DNA of 55,628 nucleotides from Bacteroidota bacterium (GTDB lineage Bacteria; Bacteroidota; Ignavibacteria; Tepidaquicellales; Tepidaquicellaceae). Location: NCBI GenBank assembly GCA_018266845.1, contig JAFDZO010000034.1, positions 1-55,628 of the forward strand. The letters are read 5' to 3'. The translations under genes were made by a program, and so were the position numbers. How positions within the stretch are numbered: position 1 is the first letter of the stretch; each line of letters opens with the position of its first letter. The notes beneath the pieces are model-generated. The model saw only the letters and a program-made list of their open reading frames with translations. It was not told the origin of the DNA and made no database searches. Below, piece by piece: positions 1 to 7,619 of the stretch.

Positions 1-258
1 TTTGTTGTAAAGCAAGTCTTCTTCTGTGGAGGCGATAAGTCGGAGTTTGATAAATGGAAAAAAGGATTAGACAACTTAGCAAAGGATAGTACAAAAAAGA
101 AAGTTGAAAAAACTCTGAAGATTGAAATTGATGACGAAGCATTTGATAGATTATACGGACATGTTTCTCATCCTATAGAAGCAAAGAAAGGTCAAAAGAT
201 AGCCGTGCGAATTATATCACAGTATGGAGAAGAGTCTACAAAAGTATTAACAGTATAA
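1..258 (+). CDS. C-terminal fragment of a probable DNA methyltransferase
   Basis: The frame is open from the first base and ends at TAA 256-258, so this is the last 85 residues of a gene that begins outside the window. The tail contains [14 protein letters not shown] followed by [18 protein letters not shown]. From memory this resembles the conserved end of large site-specific (adenine) DNA methyltransferases, where a VSRPF-like segment is followed by IAVKVINHYGDEVLKV. No catalytic motif is visible because the body is missing, so this is an inference from the tail alone. Only 21 nt separate it from the HNH nuclease gene, which fits a restriction-modification-like operon. Another large restriction subunit is the main alternative. 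Confidence 0.42.
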   Translation, partial: FVVKQVFFCGGDKSEFDKWKKGLDNLAKDSTKKKVEKTLKIEIDDEAFDRLYGHVSHPIEAKKGQKIAVRIISQYGEESTKVLTV

Positions 259-279
259 AATTAAATTTATTTAACCCCA

Positions 280-1395
280 ATGAAAAAAAAGGAAAAAATA
301 GATTACCGGCAAAATTTTAGTAAACTTGAACGAATTGAAGAGTTAAATGAAAACTTTGAAAACTCTGTATATCCAAGTATTGAAGTAAGAGATGATGCTG
401 AAAAGCTATCTCAGGAAGTTAAAGTAAATATAAGAAAATTAAAAAATAGACTATCAAACAATTCTCTATTTATTAATAATTTTGAGTTACGTCTTAATAA
501 AGTAACAAACGGTCGCTCTCCAATGTATAGAGATTGGACTTGGATTGATTCACTTCCTTCTAAATTTAAAGACTTTATAAATATAAAAACCTTCCGTGAT
601 TATCCACAACTTCAACTATGTGGATTTAATAGTATTCATTTTACTTCTTCCAGCATATGGCTTGAACCTTCATCTTACAAATATAGAGGTAAATTTATTG
701 AATTGTTGCAGCTATTGAAACAAGAGAAAACTGACAATTTGAGAATATATTTAGAAATAAATGATGTTAAAAAACCATATAACAAACTAATCAATGATAA
801 CAATTTAAATTATGTAATCAAAAATTTATCACAGAATATCGACAAGAAATCGAATATTAAGTGCAGCATAAGATTTATTTATCCACGTGAAAGCATCACA
901 GAAAATTTTGATTTCGAGAGAACAGTAGTAAGAGATACAAAAATTCTTTTAAATTATTTTTTCTTCCTATTCGATTTTGAGTTTACTCAATCTAGTCCAC
1001 TAAATTATTTTGACGACGGAGCATTACTAAGTACGGTAGAAAAGAAAAAAAAGAAGAAACTCAGGTCTCACTTTAGATTCGAGAGAAGTACTGGCTTTGT
1101 TAATGATTACAAGAGAAAGTATTCTCACATAAAAAATTGCCCAGCATGCAAAATTAATCCTCACGAAACTTATAAACTGATTAATGAAAGAACGTTTTTT
1201 GAACTTCATCATATAAATCCACTTTCGAATTACAAAAATGAAAATGCCGAAATTGCTATAGATGAAAATGATGTAATTTTACTATGTCCGAATTGCCACA
1301 GAGCATTTCATAGAATAATGAGTGAATACGATCTAGAAAAAATTGATATAAAAACGTTCAACAAGAAGTACCTTAAAAACAAATTCACAAAGTAA
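280..1395 (+). CDS. HNH endonuclease with unknown N-terminal domain
   Basis: A 371-residue protein with a C-terminal HNH nuclease domain at about residues 285-346. CPAC (Cys287, Cys290) and CPNC (Cys336, Cys339) form the usual zinc-binding pairs of the HNH_5/McrA-like type. ELHHINPL supplies the His-His pair at 310-311, and HRAFH follows at 340-344. The first 250 residues are not recognised; they are rich in Lys and Asn and have no membrane segment or signal peptide, so they may read DNA or a base modification. A lysine run (255-260) separates the two parts. The protein probably cuts DNA in the cytoplasm. It sits 21 nt after a probable methyltransferase and 9 nt before two glycosylase-like genes, so a restriction or modification-dependent defence role is likely but unproven. 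Confidence 0.8.
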   Translation: MKKKEKIDYRQNFSKLERIEELNENFENSVYPSIEVRDDAEKLSQEVKVNIRKLKNRLSNNSLFINNFELRLNKVTNGRSPMYRDWTWIDSLPSKFKDFINIKTFRDYPQLQLCGFNSIHFTSSSIWLEPSSYKYRGKFIELLQLLKQEKTDNLRIYLEINDVKKPYNKLINDNNLNYVIKNLSQNIDKKSNIKCSIRFIYPRESITENFDFERTVVRDTKILLNYFFFLFDFEFTQSSPLNYFDDGALLSTVEKKKKKKLRSHFRFERSTGFVNDYKRKYSHIKNCPACKINPHETYKLINERTFFELHHINPLSNYKNENAEIAIDENDVILLCPNCHRAFHRIMSEYDLEKIDIKTFNKKYLKNKFTK

Positions 1396-1404
1396 TACAG
1401 TGTC

Positions 1405-2115
1405 ATGGAAAAATGTTTTCAATTAATGTCAGATGTTAAATCTGAATCGGATTTAATATTTGAAAGGAATAATCTTCAAGAAAAAGAATTCATAAGGTGC
1501 AATACTTTTGGCAATCTATTAAAGCCTCACAGCATTTTTTTGTTAGGAATAAATCCTGGTGGTAACGAGGAAGATGCTAAATATGATAAAAACGAACTAG
1601 AATTTTATAAGAAAAATCCTGATTACAATGAATTATTACTAGAAGAAAGTACATTAATCAAAGGTTTAAGGAAACTTTATAAAAGTGCATTTGGTGAAGA
1701 GCAGTTAGAAGACATGCTTAGCAAAACATATTACTGGAATTTATGTTTGAGTAAATCATCAAAAGCTTATAATAAAAATAAATCTGAATTTATTCCGGTA
1801 TTCAATTTGTATTGGGATTTATTTCTGAAGACAGTTAACATAGTAAGACCTGAAATAATTTTAACTTTTGTAAGCATAAAAGAGTTTCTGGAAAGTAAAA
1901 TTAATAGAGCTTTTAGTTTTTCAAAATTAGTTGAAAGTGGAACTAACTATTATTATACACTGGATAATGTGAAACTATCAGATTTCAATGTAAGGAAAAT
2001 AATTGCTGTTAATCATTTATCATGGTCTCATAAATTTACAGATGATGAGTGGGTAGAAATAGGCAAAAGATTAAGAGAAGATTTTGATAACCAATTAAAC
2101 TTATCGAATGGCTGA
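1405..2115 (+). CDS. Uracil-DNA glycosylase superfamily protein (GINPG type)
   Basis: A 236-residue protein with the two signature sites of the UDG fold. Motif 1 is LLGINPGG at residues 46-53, which matches the GINPG active-site loop of the MUG/TDG branch, where the Asn positions the attacking water. A motif-2-like loop, VNHLSWSH, lies at 202-209. The middle (LYWDLFLKTVNIVRPEIILT) resembles the strand after the active-site region. Cysteines are few and unpaired, so no Fe-S cluster is expected. The best guess is that it removes or recognises a damaged or modified base. It starts 9 nt after the HNH gene and overlaps the next gene by 8 nt, so it is almost certainly in one operon. Substrate is unknown. 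Confidence 0.62.
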   Translation: MEKCFQLMSDVKSESDLIFERNNLQEKEFIRCNTFGNLLKPHSIFLLGINPGGNEEDAKYDKNELEFYKKNPDYNELLLEESTLIKGLRKLYKSAFGEEQLEDMLSKTYYWNLCLSKSSKAYNKNKSEFIPVFNLYWDLFLKTVNIVRPEIILTFVSIKEFLESKINRAFSFSKLVESGTNYYYTLDNVKLSDFNVRKIIAVNHLSWSHKFTDDEWVEIGKRLREDFDNQLNLSNG

Positions 2116-2776
2116 GCTTATAGATAAATTGACGATTCTTGGTACAAACGAATTTGGATATCCAAGTGTATGTGATATTTGTAAAGGTTCTGTTGAATAC
2201 GAAGGTTTAAAAGTAAAGAAAGCATTTTATAGGGCTGGAAATGAAAAGCGATTAATGCTTGTAGGGCAGGAACCAACTATAAGAAAAGATAAAGACAGGG
2301 TGAACGTACCATTAATGTTAGATGACGCTAATAGTCAATTATCCAAATGGTTAAGACAGAGTATTTTCGGCGAAGAATTTGAGAGGATGACTTTGTATGC
2401 AACAAACATTGTAAAATGTAGCTTCAACAAACCTCCTTCAGAACAAGTAGTCGGTGGTAAAAAATTCTTGGAACGTTATTTCATAAATTGCCAAGAACAT
2501 TTAAAAAATGAAATTAATAGTTTCAAACCAACAATATTATTAGGTCTTGGAGAGCCGGTTCATATTTACCTTTCTCAAATATTTGGTGAGGAGACCAAAA
2601 ATGTTTCAATGAAAAATAGTTTCACAGGTAAATTTAAATTTTTAGGGCTCATAGATTCCGAACATAAATTTTATTATTCGCCATGTCTTCATATACAAAA
2701 TTTCAGAGTTGCAGAAACGTATGGAGATGCAGTTAAAGATTTCAAATTAGGTGTAAAAGAAATTTTAAAACAATAA
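2108..2776 (+). CDS. 4Fe-4S uracil-DNA glycosylase-like protein (family 4/5 type)
   Basis: A 222-residue protein whose layout follows the iron-sulfur UDG families. A CDIC pair (Cys22, Cys25) is followed by motif 1, LMLVGQEPTIRKD (49-61), then TNIVKC (Cys104), a fourth cysteine (Cys128) just before EHLKNEINSFKPTILLGLG, and a motif-2-like SPCLHI (191-196). Four cysteines in this spacing are the 4Fe-4S ligand pattern of family 4 enzymes. Motif 1 reads G-Q-E-P rather than the usual G-E-A-P-G, and the His of motif 2 is not followed by Pro-Ser, so substrate or activity may differ from uracil excision. The start codon lies inside the previous gene (8-nt overlap), which implies translational coupling with the other glycosylase-like protein. 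Confidence 0.66.
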   Translation: MAELIDKLTILGTNEFGYPSVCDICKGSVEYEGLKVKKAFYRAGNEKRLMLVGQEPTIRKDKDRVNVPLMLDDANSQLSKWLRQSIFGEEFERMTLYATNIVKCSFNKPPSEQVVGGKKFLERYFINCQEHLKNEINSFKPTILLGLGEPVHIYLSQIFGEETKNVSMKNSFTGKFKFLGLIDSEHKFYYSPCLHIQNFRVAETYGDAVKDFKLGVKEILKQ

Positions 2777-2778
2777 AC

Positions 2779-2800
2779 AAGCGGTAATTCCTTACCGCTT
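2779..2800. terminator. Hairpin between convergent genes
   Basis: A perfect 9-bp inverted repeat, aagcggtaa / ttaccgctt, with a 4-nt loop. It begins just after the stop of the plus-strand glycosylase-like gene and includes the last codons and the stop of the minus-strand DUF2958 gene. There is no long T run, so it is a weak bidirectional terminator at best. Confidence 0.5.
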
Positions 2801-3106
2801 ATTAAGTATCTCCCACAACTCTTTTGCATTCACTTCTTCAAAATATAAATCTCTTTCAATTCCTAAACCGAACTTTCCTTTATACTCTACCAAATCTGAT
2901 TTTGAAAAGCTTCCAATCTCCCACTCAAAAATATGGCAAATACCCCAACAATAATTTGTATCTTCCGGGTCTTGATTGAGTAGATACCAAGTACCTGCTC
3001 CTGTAGGATTAAAAAACTTTGCAATAACAACTTGTGATTCAAGGTCATTTCCTTTGTGATATTGCTCTTTTGCTTTCGCTTCAATTTCTTTTGTAAAGAG
3101 TTCCAT
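2792..3106 (-). CDS. DUF2958 family protein
   Basis: A 104-residue protein that matches the DUF2958 pattern as I know it: KFFNPTGAGTWYLLNQD, then an acidic stretch, the HIFEWEIGSFSKSDL segment and IERDLYFEE near the end. Members of this family are small cytoplasmic proteins found mainly on conjugative plasmids, integrative elements and phages. Their function is unknown. It is the last gene of a minus-strand cluster with a possible ssDNA-binding protein and a Gp157-like protein, from which it is separated by a hairpin. It supports a mobile-element origin for this part of the window. Confidence 0.68.
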   Translation of the reverse strand: MELFTKEIEAKAKEQYHKGNDLESQVVIAKFFNPTGAGTWYLLNQDPEDTNYCWGICHIFEWEIGSFSKSDLVEYKGKFGLGIERDLYFEEVNAKELWEILNKR

Positions 3107-3126
3107 GTTAATTTTAATTTAAATGA

Positions 3127-3160
3127 AAAGAGAGAATCATTCGAAAACAATTCTCTCTTT
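3127..3160 (-). terminator. Hairpin between two minus-strand genes
   Basis: On the minus strand, aaagagagaat and attctctcttt form an 11-bp stem with a 12-nt loop, followed by TT. It lies between the 152-residue gene and the DUF2958 gene. It could end most transcripts of the upstream genes or act as a partial attenuator. Confidence 0.5.
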
Positions 3161-3181
3161 ATAAATAATATTTATTTATTG

Positions 3182-3640
3182 TTAAGCTCTGACTCTTCTT
3201 AAAAACAGAGTAACTCCAAGCTTGTTAATATCTATATCCACACCAAGCTCTTCTCTTAATTTCACTGCATCTGACATAGCTTGTAACATTAGTGGATAAT
3301 CTGTTGACATTGTTTCATTATCATTGTAAGGATTCTCAGATTGAGGAGCTTGTTGTTTTGGTTGTGGCTTTTGTATGCTTATTTCGTAATCCACAATGTT
3401 AGCTTTTCCACTCTTAGTAATTTTCTTTGTGATAGTAATTTCATCCTGTTGCCCGACGTGATTTTGTTTAAAATGATTTACAACTTTCTCTGGAGCGAAG
3501 AATGAATATTCTGTTCCTTCAGATATTACATTATACAACCACCAAGCACCAAAGGAGCTTTGACCAGTTGCAGGGTCTGTTTGTAATAATCTAAATGTAC
3601 GTGGTATATTAATGTCTAATTCAAATTTTGGTTTACTCAT
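3182..3640 (-). CDS. Possible phage-type ssDNA-binding protein
   Basis: A 152-residue protein without signal peptide or membrane segment. The first 95 residues are rich in beta-strand formers and aromatic residues (FGAWWLYNVISEGTEYSFF), which is compatible with an OB-like fold. A Pro/Gln-rich linker follows (QKPQPKQQAPQ), and then a helical tail, YPLMLQAMSDAVKLREELG, ending in LFLRRVRA. I do not recognise a named family with certainty. Phage and ICE genomes often place an OB-fold ssDNA-binding or annealing protein next to a Gp157/Gam-like gene, which is why I propose this role. Only 25 nt separate it from the Gp157-like gene, so they are one transcription unit. Confidence 0.38.
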   Translation of the reverse strand: MSKPKFELDINIPRTFRLLQTDPATGQSSFGAWWLYNVISEGTEYSFFAPEKVVNHFKQNHVGQQDEITITKKITKSGKANIVDYEISIQKPQPKQQAPQSENPYNDNETMSTDYPLMLQAMSDAVKLREELGVDIDINKLGVTLFLRRVRA

Positions 3641-3665
3641 TTTTTTTATTTAAAGTTTTTTAAAA

Positions 3666-4283
3666 TTAGTTTTGTTCTGAAAGCTTGTAATAGAACTTTG
3701 GCTCCTGACTTTTGACAATGACACCTTTTGGAATTTCATTTGCTTTATTAATGAAGTTCTTAATTGCTTGCAAGTCAGGTTCATAACTTTCAGGATGATG
3801 TTTTAAGAAATCCGGGTTTGCATCTCTGAAGAATAATTCTTCATCTGAGATTTCCAATTTCTTTGGAAGTTTGCGAAGTCCTATAACTCCGTTTGGAAGT
3901 GAAAGAGATTTGAGGTTATTTGACTTCAGATAATATCTTAAGCGGTTGCTTAAATATGAAATGGATGAACTGATATTCTTTTCCCTACCTTCAAGCCATT
4001 TTTCAGTTCTTGCAATAGTTTCTGTGGCTATTTGCTGGTACTTTAAGAGCTCTTCCTCTTTCTTTCTGATGACATATAAATAGGTATCAAGTTGAACTTC
4101 AGGAGAAGCTTCCTTCAGGTTATCAGTTAAAAAGCCTTCATCTAATCCCATGCTGTTAATAATTTCCTCCAACATTTCCTTATCGGATAAAGGCTTTATT
4201 AAAGACTTAGCTTCTTCAATGGAATGAATATTGGATTCATCGAAGGAAGTTAAAACTTGCGCTGAACTATCTTTTCCTGACAT
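3666..4283 (-). CDS. Siphovirus Gp157 / Gam-like host-nuclease-inhibitor family protein
   Basis: About 205 residues from the chosen start. A long helical coiled-coil middle (KKEEELLKYQQIATETIA...) is followed by SLPNGVIGLRKLPKKLEISDEELFF and a C-terminal part ending GVIVKSQEPKFYYKL. This order (coiled coil, short Lys-rich stretch before the leucine-rich segment, R-x-L-P-K-x-x-E-I, D-E-E) is typical of the Gp157 and Mu Gam-like families, which bind DNA ends and protect phage DNA from host nucleases. I prefer the ATG at 4283 because a GGAG lies a few bases before it. An in-frame start at 4346 would add 21 residues. It overlaps the end of a small leader ORF and probably belonged to a phage or integrative element. 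Confidence 0.66.
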   Translation of the reverse strand: MSGKDSSAQVLTSFDESNIHSIEEAKSLIKPLSDKEMLEEIINSMGLDEGFLTDNLKEASPEVQLDTYLYVIRKKEEELLKYQQIATETIARTEKWLEGREKNISSSISYLSNRLRYYLKSNNLKSLSLPNGVIGLRKLPKKLEISDEELFFRDANPDFLKHHPESYEPDLQAIKNFINKANEIPKGVIVKSQEPKFYYKLSEQN

Positions 4284-4386
4284 AAGGTCTCCATTTAAAT
4301 TTGGCGAGCTTAGTGAATAACAGTTCAATGCATTCACGGCATACAACTTTGGCTACATGCTTTATTAGCATTAGGTAATAACTCAT
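4267..4386 (-). CDS. Small 39-residue ORF upstream of Gp157-like gene
   Basis: This short frame starts with ATG at 4384-4386, preceded on the minus strand by a very good ribosome binding site, aaaaggag, eight bases upstream of the start codon. It ends with TAG at 4267-4269, so it overlaps the first codons of the Gp157-like gene. The peptide is basic and hydrophobic (MSYYLMLIKHVAKVVC and then KFKWRPYVRKR) and has two cysteines. No family is recognised. It may be a real small protein of the mobile element or a leader peptide that couples translation to the Gp157-like gene. A TATAAT lies about 45 nt before it, but no good -35 hexamer is visible. Confidence 0.45.
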   Translation of the reverse strand: MSYYLMLIKHVAKVVCRECIELLFTKLAKFKWRPYVRKR

Positions 4387-4737
4387 TTGAATTCTCCTTT
4401 TTAAATTTAGATTAATTTGGATTCAATGATATTATACCAGATTAAGGAGTGCTTATTTGTTGGTGGTTGGAACAGAAGATAGCATGAAATGCGGTCTTAA
4501 AATGCTATCGACTAGCTTTGTCATTGGCAGCTTCTTTGATTTAGCTGTAATATATATGAAGGGAATTAAATCCTCGGAGATTTTGGGTGAGTACATATTG
4601 CATTAAATTTATTGTTTATAAGACAAAATTATCTTACAACAATATTATACCTGAAAAAGGATTCGTTGTAAATGTATCTATCTCGATTTTATTTCATGTT
4701 TTATATAATTTAAAAACAAAAAATTTTCAAATCTATA
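4387..4737. other. Intergenic region between divergent genes
   Basis: About 350 nt between the minus-strand phage-type cluster and the plus-strand GIY-YIG gene. It is AT-rich and should hold two divergent promoters. A minus-strand TATAAT occurs near 4429-4434, and a short inverted repeat (atagcat / atgctat) lies around 4480-4510. I see no convincing gene here. Confidence 0.5.
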
Positions 4738-6324
4738 ATGCCACAGTCAGGTTACATCTACATTTTAATAAATCCTACTTTAAATGGTTTAGTAAAGATA
4801 GGAAAAACTTCAAAGACATCTGAAGAAAGAGCAAAAGAACTTTCTTCTGCTACTGGCGTTCCAACTCAATTTATAGTTGCTTACGATGAATTTTTTGATG
4901 ATATAGATTTAGCAGAAAATCATGTTCATGAAATTTTAAAAAATATGGGACATCATGTATTTCCTAATAAAGAATTTTTTGATATACCTTTAAAAGATGC
5001 GATTGGAATACTGAATGAAACTAGGAAATATTTCACAAATATTTACAATAATTTAGACTCAGAAGAGAACATAATAATTGATGAGTATGAGGATGAAGTT
5101 AAAAATGATAGCTCAGAAAATTCTTATGATAGTATTTTAGAAGAAGCATATAAATATAAATTTGGAGAAGATGATTATTTTCAAGATGATTATGAAGCAT
5201 TTAATCTTTATGAAAAAGCCTATAAATTGGGATCAGGAGAAGCATGTTACGAGTTAGGATATTCATATATGAATGGTGAAGGATGTTCTAAAAATGAAAG
5301 AATTGCACTAAAGTTTTTAAAGGAAGGGGTAAAACGTAATTACCTAAAATGTTACCTTTTAATGTATCAAACTTATATTGATTTAAATGAAGAAGAAAAT
5401 GCCGAAAAATCAATAAATATGTTATTTGATAAAATAAAAGATATAGACAGTATTGATCGAATTTATATATTGCAAAGTTATTTATTTAATCAATCAAGAA
5501 AAAATCAGGTTATTGACGTGAATAAAATTAAACCTTATTTGAATGAGTTAATAATCTTCTTCGAAAAAACGATTACTGAAAGAATGAAAACGGAGAATTT
5601 AAATAATCCTAATGTAGTATCTTTATTGGATAGATTTAGAACTATTCTAAATTTTTTAAAAAACAATCAAAACAATGGTGAATTTATAATTGAAAAAAAA
5701 TTAGATGATGAAGAACTCGATGATCCGGATAATTATCAAGAGGAGAAAAAACCATATCATGACTTATTAGTGGAAGCTAAGAATTATTTTTTTGGTTTAG
5801 GAGATTATATGCGGGATACAGAAAAAGCTGTAAATTTATTTGTTAAGGCAGCCGAACTAGGTTCAGGCGAAGCCTCATATGAATTAGGTTATATTGTTAA
5901 TTCTGGCATAGATGTGAAAATTAATAAGAGATTGGCACTTGAATTCTTACAAAATGGTGTGGAAAAAAACTACTTAAGATGCTATTTACTTATGGCAGAA
6001 ATTTATTTAGATTTGCACCAACCCGATAATTCTGAAAAATGCATAAATAAATATTTTGAAAAGTTAAAAAACTTAGAAGAAGCGGATAGATTAGAATTAT
6101 TAGAAGAATATCTTAGCAATCAGTTGGAGAATAATAAGGAGGTTAATTTAGAAAAAATTAAAGACTATAAACAGGAATTGATGATTTATTTTGAAGATAG
6201 TGTTCAAAATTCCATTAAATGGCTAGAGGAGTACAAACTTACCAACGATGAAATCTTGATAGAACTTCAAAAAGAAACCTTGGAAAAGAATATAGCTAAA
6301 CTTGAATTATTAAAAAAAATCTAA
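4738..6324 (+). CDS. GIY-YIG (T5orf172-type) nuclease fused to duplicated Sel1-like repeats
   Basis: A 528-residue protein. Residues 5-92 form a GIY-YIG domain of the T5orf172/MUG113 kind: GYIYIL (5-10), LVKIGKTS (18-25), Arg31, Glu60 in AENHVHEIL, and an N-K-E-F-F segment (77-81). An acidic linker follows, then two copies of one unit exactly 210 residues apart. LGSGEACYELGY (164-175) matches LGSGEASYELGY (374-385), and NYLKCYLLM (201-209) matches NYLRCYLLM (411-419). Each unit carries a Sel1/TPR-like helical repeat and a further helical stretch. No signal peptide is present, so it should be cytoplasmic. A DNA-cutting domain with a protein-binding repeat arm, placed between phage-type genes and CBASS, suggests a defence or anti-element role. 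That is an inference. Confidence 0.75.
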   Translation: MPQSGYIYILINPTLNGLVKIGKTSKTSEERAKELSSATGVPTQFIVAYDEFFDDIDLAENHVHEILKNMGHHVFPNKEFFDIPLKDAIGILNETRKYFTNIYNNLDSEENIIIDEYEDEVKNDSSENSYDSILEEAYKYKFGEDDYFQDDYEAFNLYEKAYKLGSGEACYELGYSYMNGEGCSKNERIALKFLKEGVKRNYLKCYLLMYQTYIDLNEEENAEKSINMLFDKIKDIDSIDRIYILQSYLFNQSRKNQVIDVNKIKPYLNELIIFFEKTITERMKTENLNNPNVVSLLDRFRTILNFLKNNQNNGEFIIEKKLDDEELDDPDNYQEEKKPYHDLLVEAKNYFFGLGDYMRDTEKAVNLFVKAAELGSGEASYELGYIVNSGIDVKINKRLALEFLQNGVEKNYLRCYLLMAEIYLDLHQPDNSEKCINKYFEKLKNLEEADRLELLEEYLSNQLENNKEVNLEKIKDYKQELMIYFEDSVQNSIKWLEEYKLTNDEILIELQKETLEKNIAKLELLKKI

Positions 6325-6575
6325 ACCGACATTATAAATAGGACTCATTTTGATTTTTGAAGTATTTCTTCTTATAATAACAATCTCTATACTTTGTGGT
6401 TATTGGTAAGCAGACCAACAATGGTAGAATGAGCAATAAATATGTGTTTTAATTTTAAAAATTTTATTTTAATTTAGCTTACTCTTTAAAAAATTAGCAC
6501 TCACATTTCTGATTCTCCCACTAATCTAGGTTAAAGAATTGTTACGCCTTTATCAAATTTTAACTTATTACCCCT

Positions 6576-7619
6576 ATGAAAAACGATTATAATAAAAGAT
6601 TAAATAATCTTAAACAAAGAAGAGAAACAGATAAAATACTTAAAAAATCTTTTCTTTCTGAATCATTTGACAAAACTGCTTACAATGAAAGTTTAAAATA
6701 CGTTCTAGAAGCAATGAAACCCATTCCGTTCGAATATAATCAAAATACCTTTACTGCTTGTGAAAGAGTTCAAAAACAACTTGAACCGGAACTTAATTCA
6801 GTGGGTTTTTATGTCTCATTCAGATACCAGGGTTCAATAGTTACTGATACAAATATAAAAATATATAGTGATGTTGACCAATTAGTAATTATTGAAAGAT
6901 TTTATTGGGTAAGCCCTCCGTTAGTAGTAACCTTACCTTATGCAGGAAGTCCAACTAATGATGTGCTTGAACTAAGAAATAAAGTTAAATCAATAATTGA
7001 AGATAAATTTCGAGCGGTTACAGTTGATGATTCGAAGGGAAAATGTACAACGATAGACGGAGGAAGTCTTAACAGAAAAATAGATTTAATTTCTTGTAGT
7101 TGGGTAAATACTCAAAATTATGAATTACACAATGACGAAGATTATAGAGGTATTAAAATTTATGACAAAAAAGAACAAACCTGGATAGAAAATTATCCCT
7201 TTATGCACGCTTATTTTATTAATAAAAAAGATTCAGAATGTTATGGAAATCTAAAAAAGCTTATACGGTTATTAAAAACATTAAAGGTTGATTCAGACAA
7301 CAAAATTGATATTTCAAGTTACGACATTGCAGCACTCGCATACAATATGCCCGACAAAGAATTACAGGTAGATAGCTCATATCCATTATTACTTCTAAAA
7401 AATTGCGAGAAATTTTTTAATGAAATTGCAAATTATGACCAGACTAGAAACTCTCTTCAAGTTCCAAATAAAACACGAAAAATATTTGGTACTCAAAATG
7501 TTACTTTAAATGAATTCTTATTGCTTTTTGATGAATTAAAAAATGCCATTCAAGATATTGAAGAGTCGATGCCCAGTTATTTATTTGGTCCTTTAGAAAA
7601 ATCAATTATAAATTATTAA
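6576..7619 (+). CDS. CBASS cyclic oligonucleotide synthase (CD-NTase)
   Basis: A 347-residue nucleotidyltransferase of the cGAS/DncV-like superfamily. The catalytic core shows YQGS (Gly86-Ser87) followed after 11 residues by DVD (Asp99, Asp101), with a third acidic residue in RKIDLIS (Asp170). This is the expected GS-x(n)-D-h-D ... D arrangement. The length is normal for the family. The family makes cyclic di- or trinucleotides when phage infection is sensed, and these activate a partner effector. The stop codon overlaps the ATG of the phospholipase gene by one base (TAATG), so the two are translated together. There are no Cap2/Cap3 or HORMA/TRIP13 genes, which makes this a minimal type I CBASS. 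The nucleotide product cannot be told from sequence. Confidence 0.86.
   Translation: MKNDYNKRLNNLKQRRETDKILKKSFLSESFDKTAYNESLKYVLEAMKPIPFEYNQNTFTACERVQKQLEPELNSVGFYVSFRYQGSIVTDTNIKIYSDVDQLVIIERFYWVSPPLVVTLPYAGSPTNDVLELRNKVKSIIEDKFRAVTVDDSKGKCTTIDGGSLNRKIDLISCSWVNTQNYELHNDEDYRGIKIYDKKEQTWIENYPFMHAYFINKKDSECYGNLKKLIRLLKTLKVDSDNKIDISSYDIAALAYNMPDKELQVDSSYPLLLLKNCEKFFNEIANYDQTRNSLQVPNKTRKIFGTQNVTLNEFLLLFDELKNAIQDIEESMPSYLFGPLEKSIINY

Noticed and set aside
4587..4823. Plus-strand frame of 78 codons overlapping the GIY-YIG start
   Set aside because: It runs into the GIY-YIG gene in another frame, has no ribosome site and no recognisable product.
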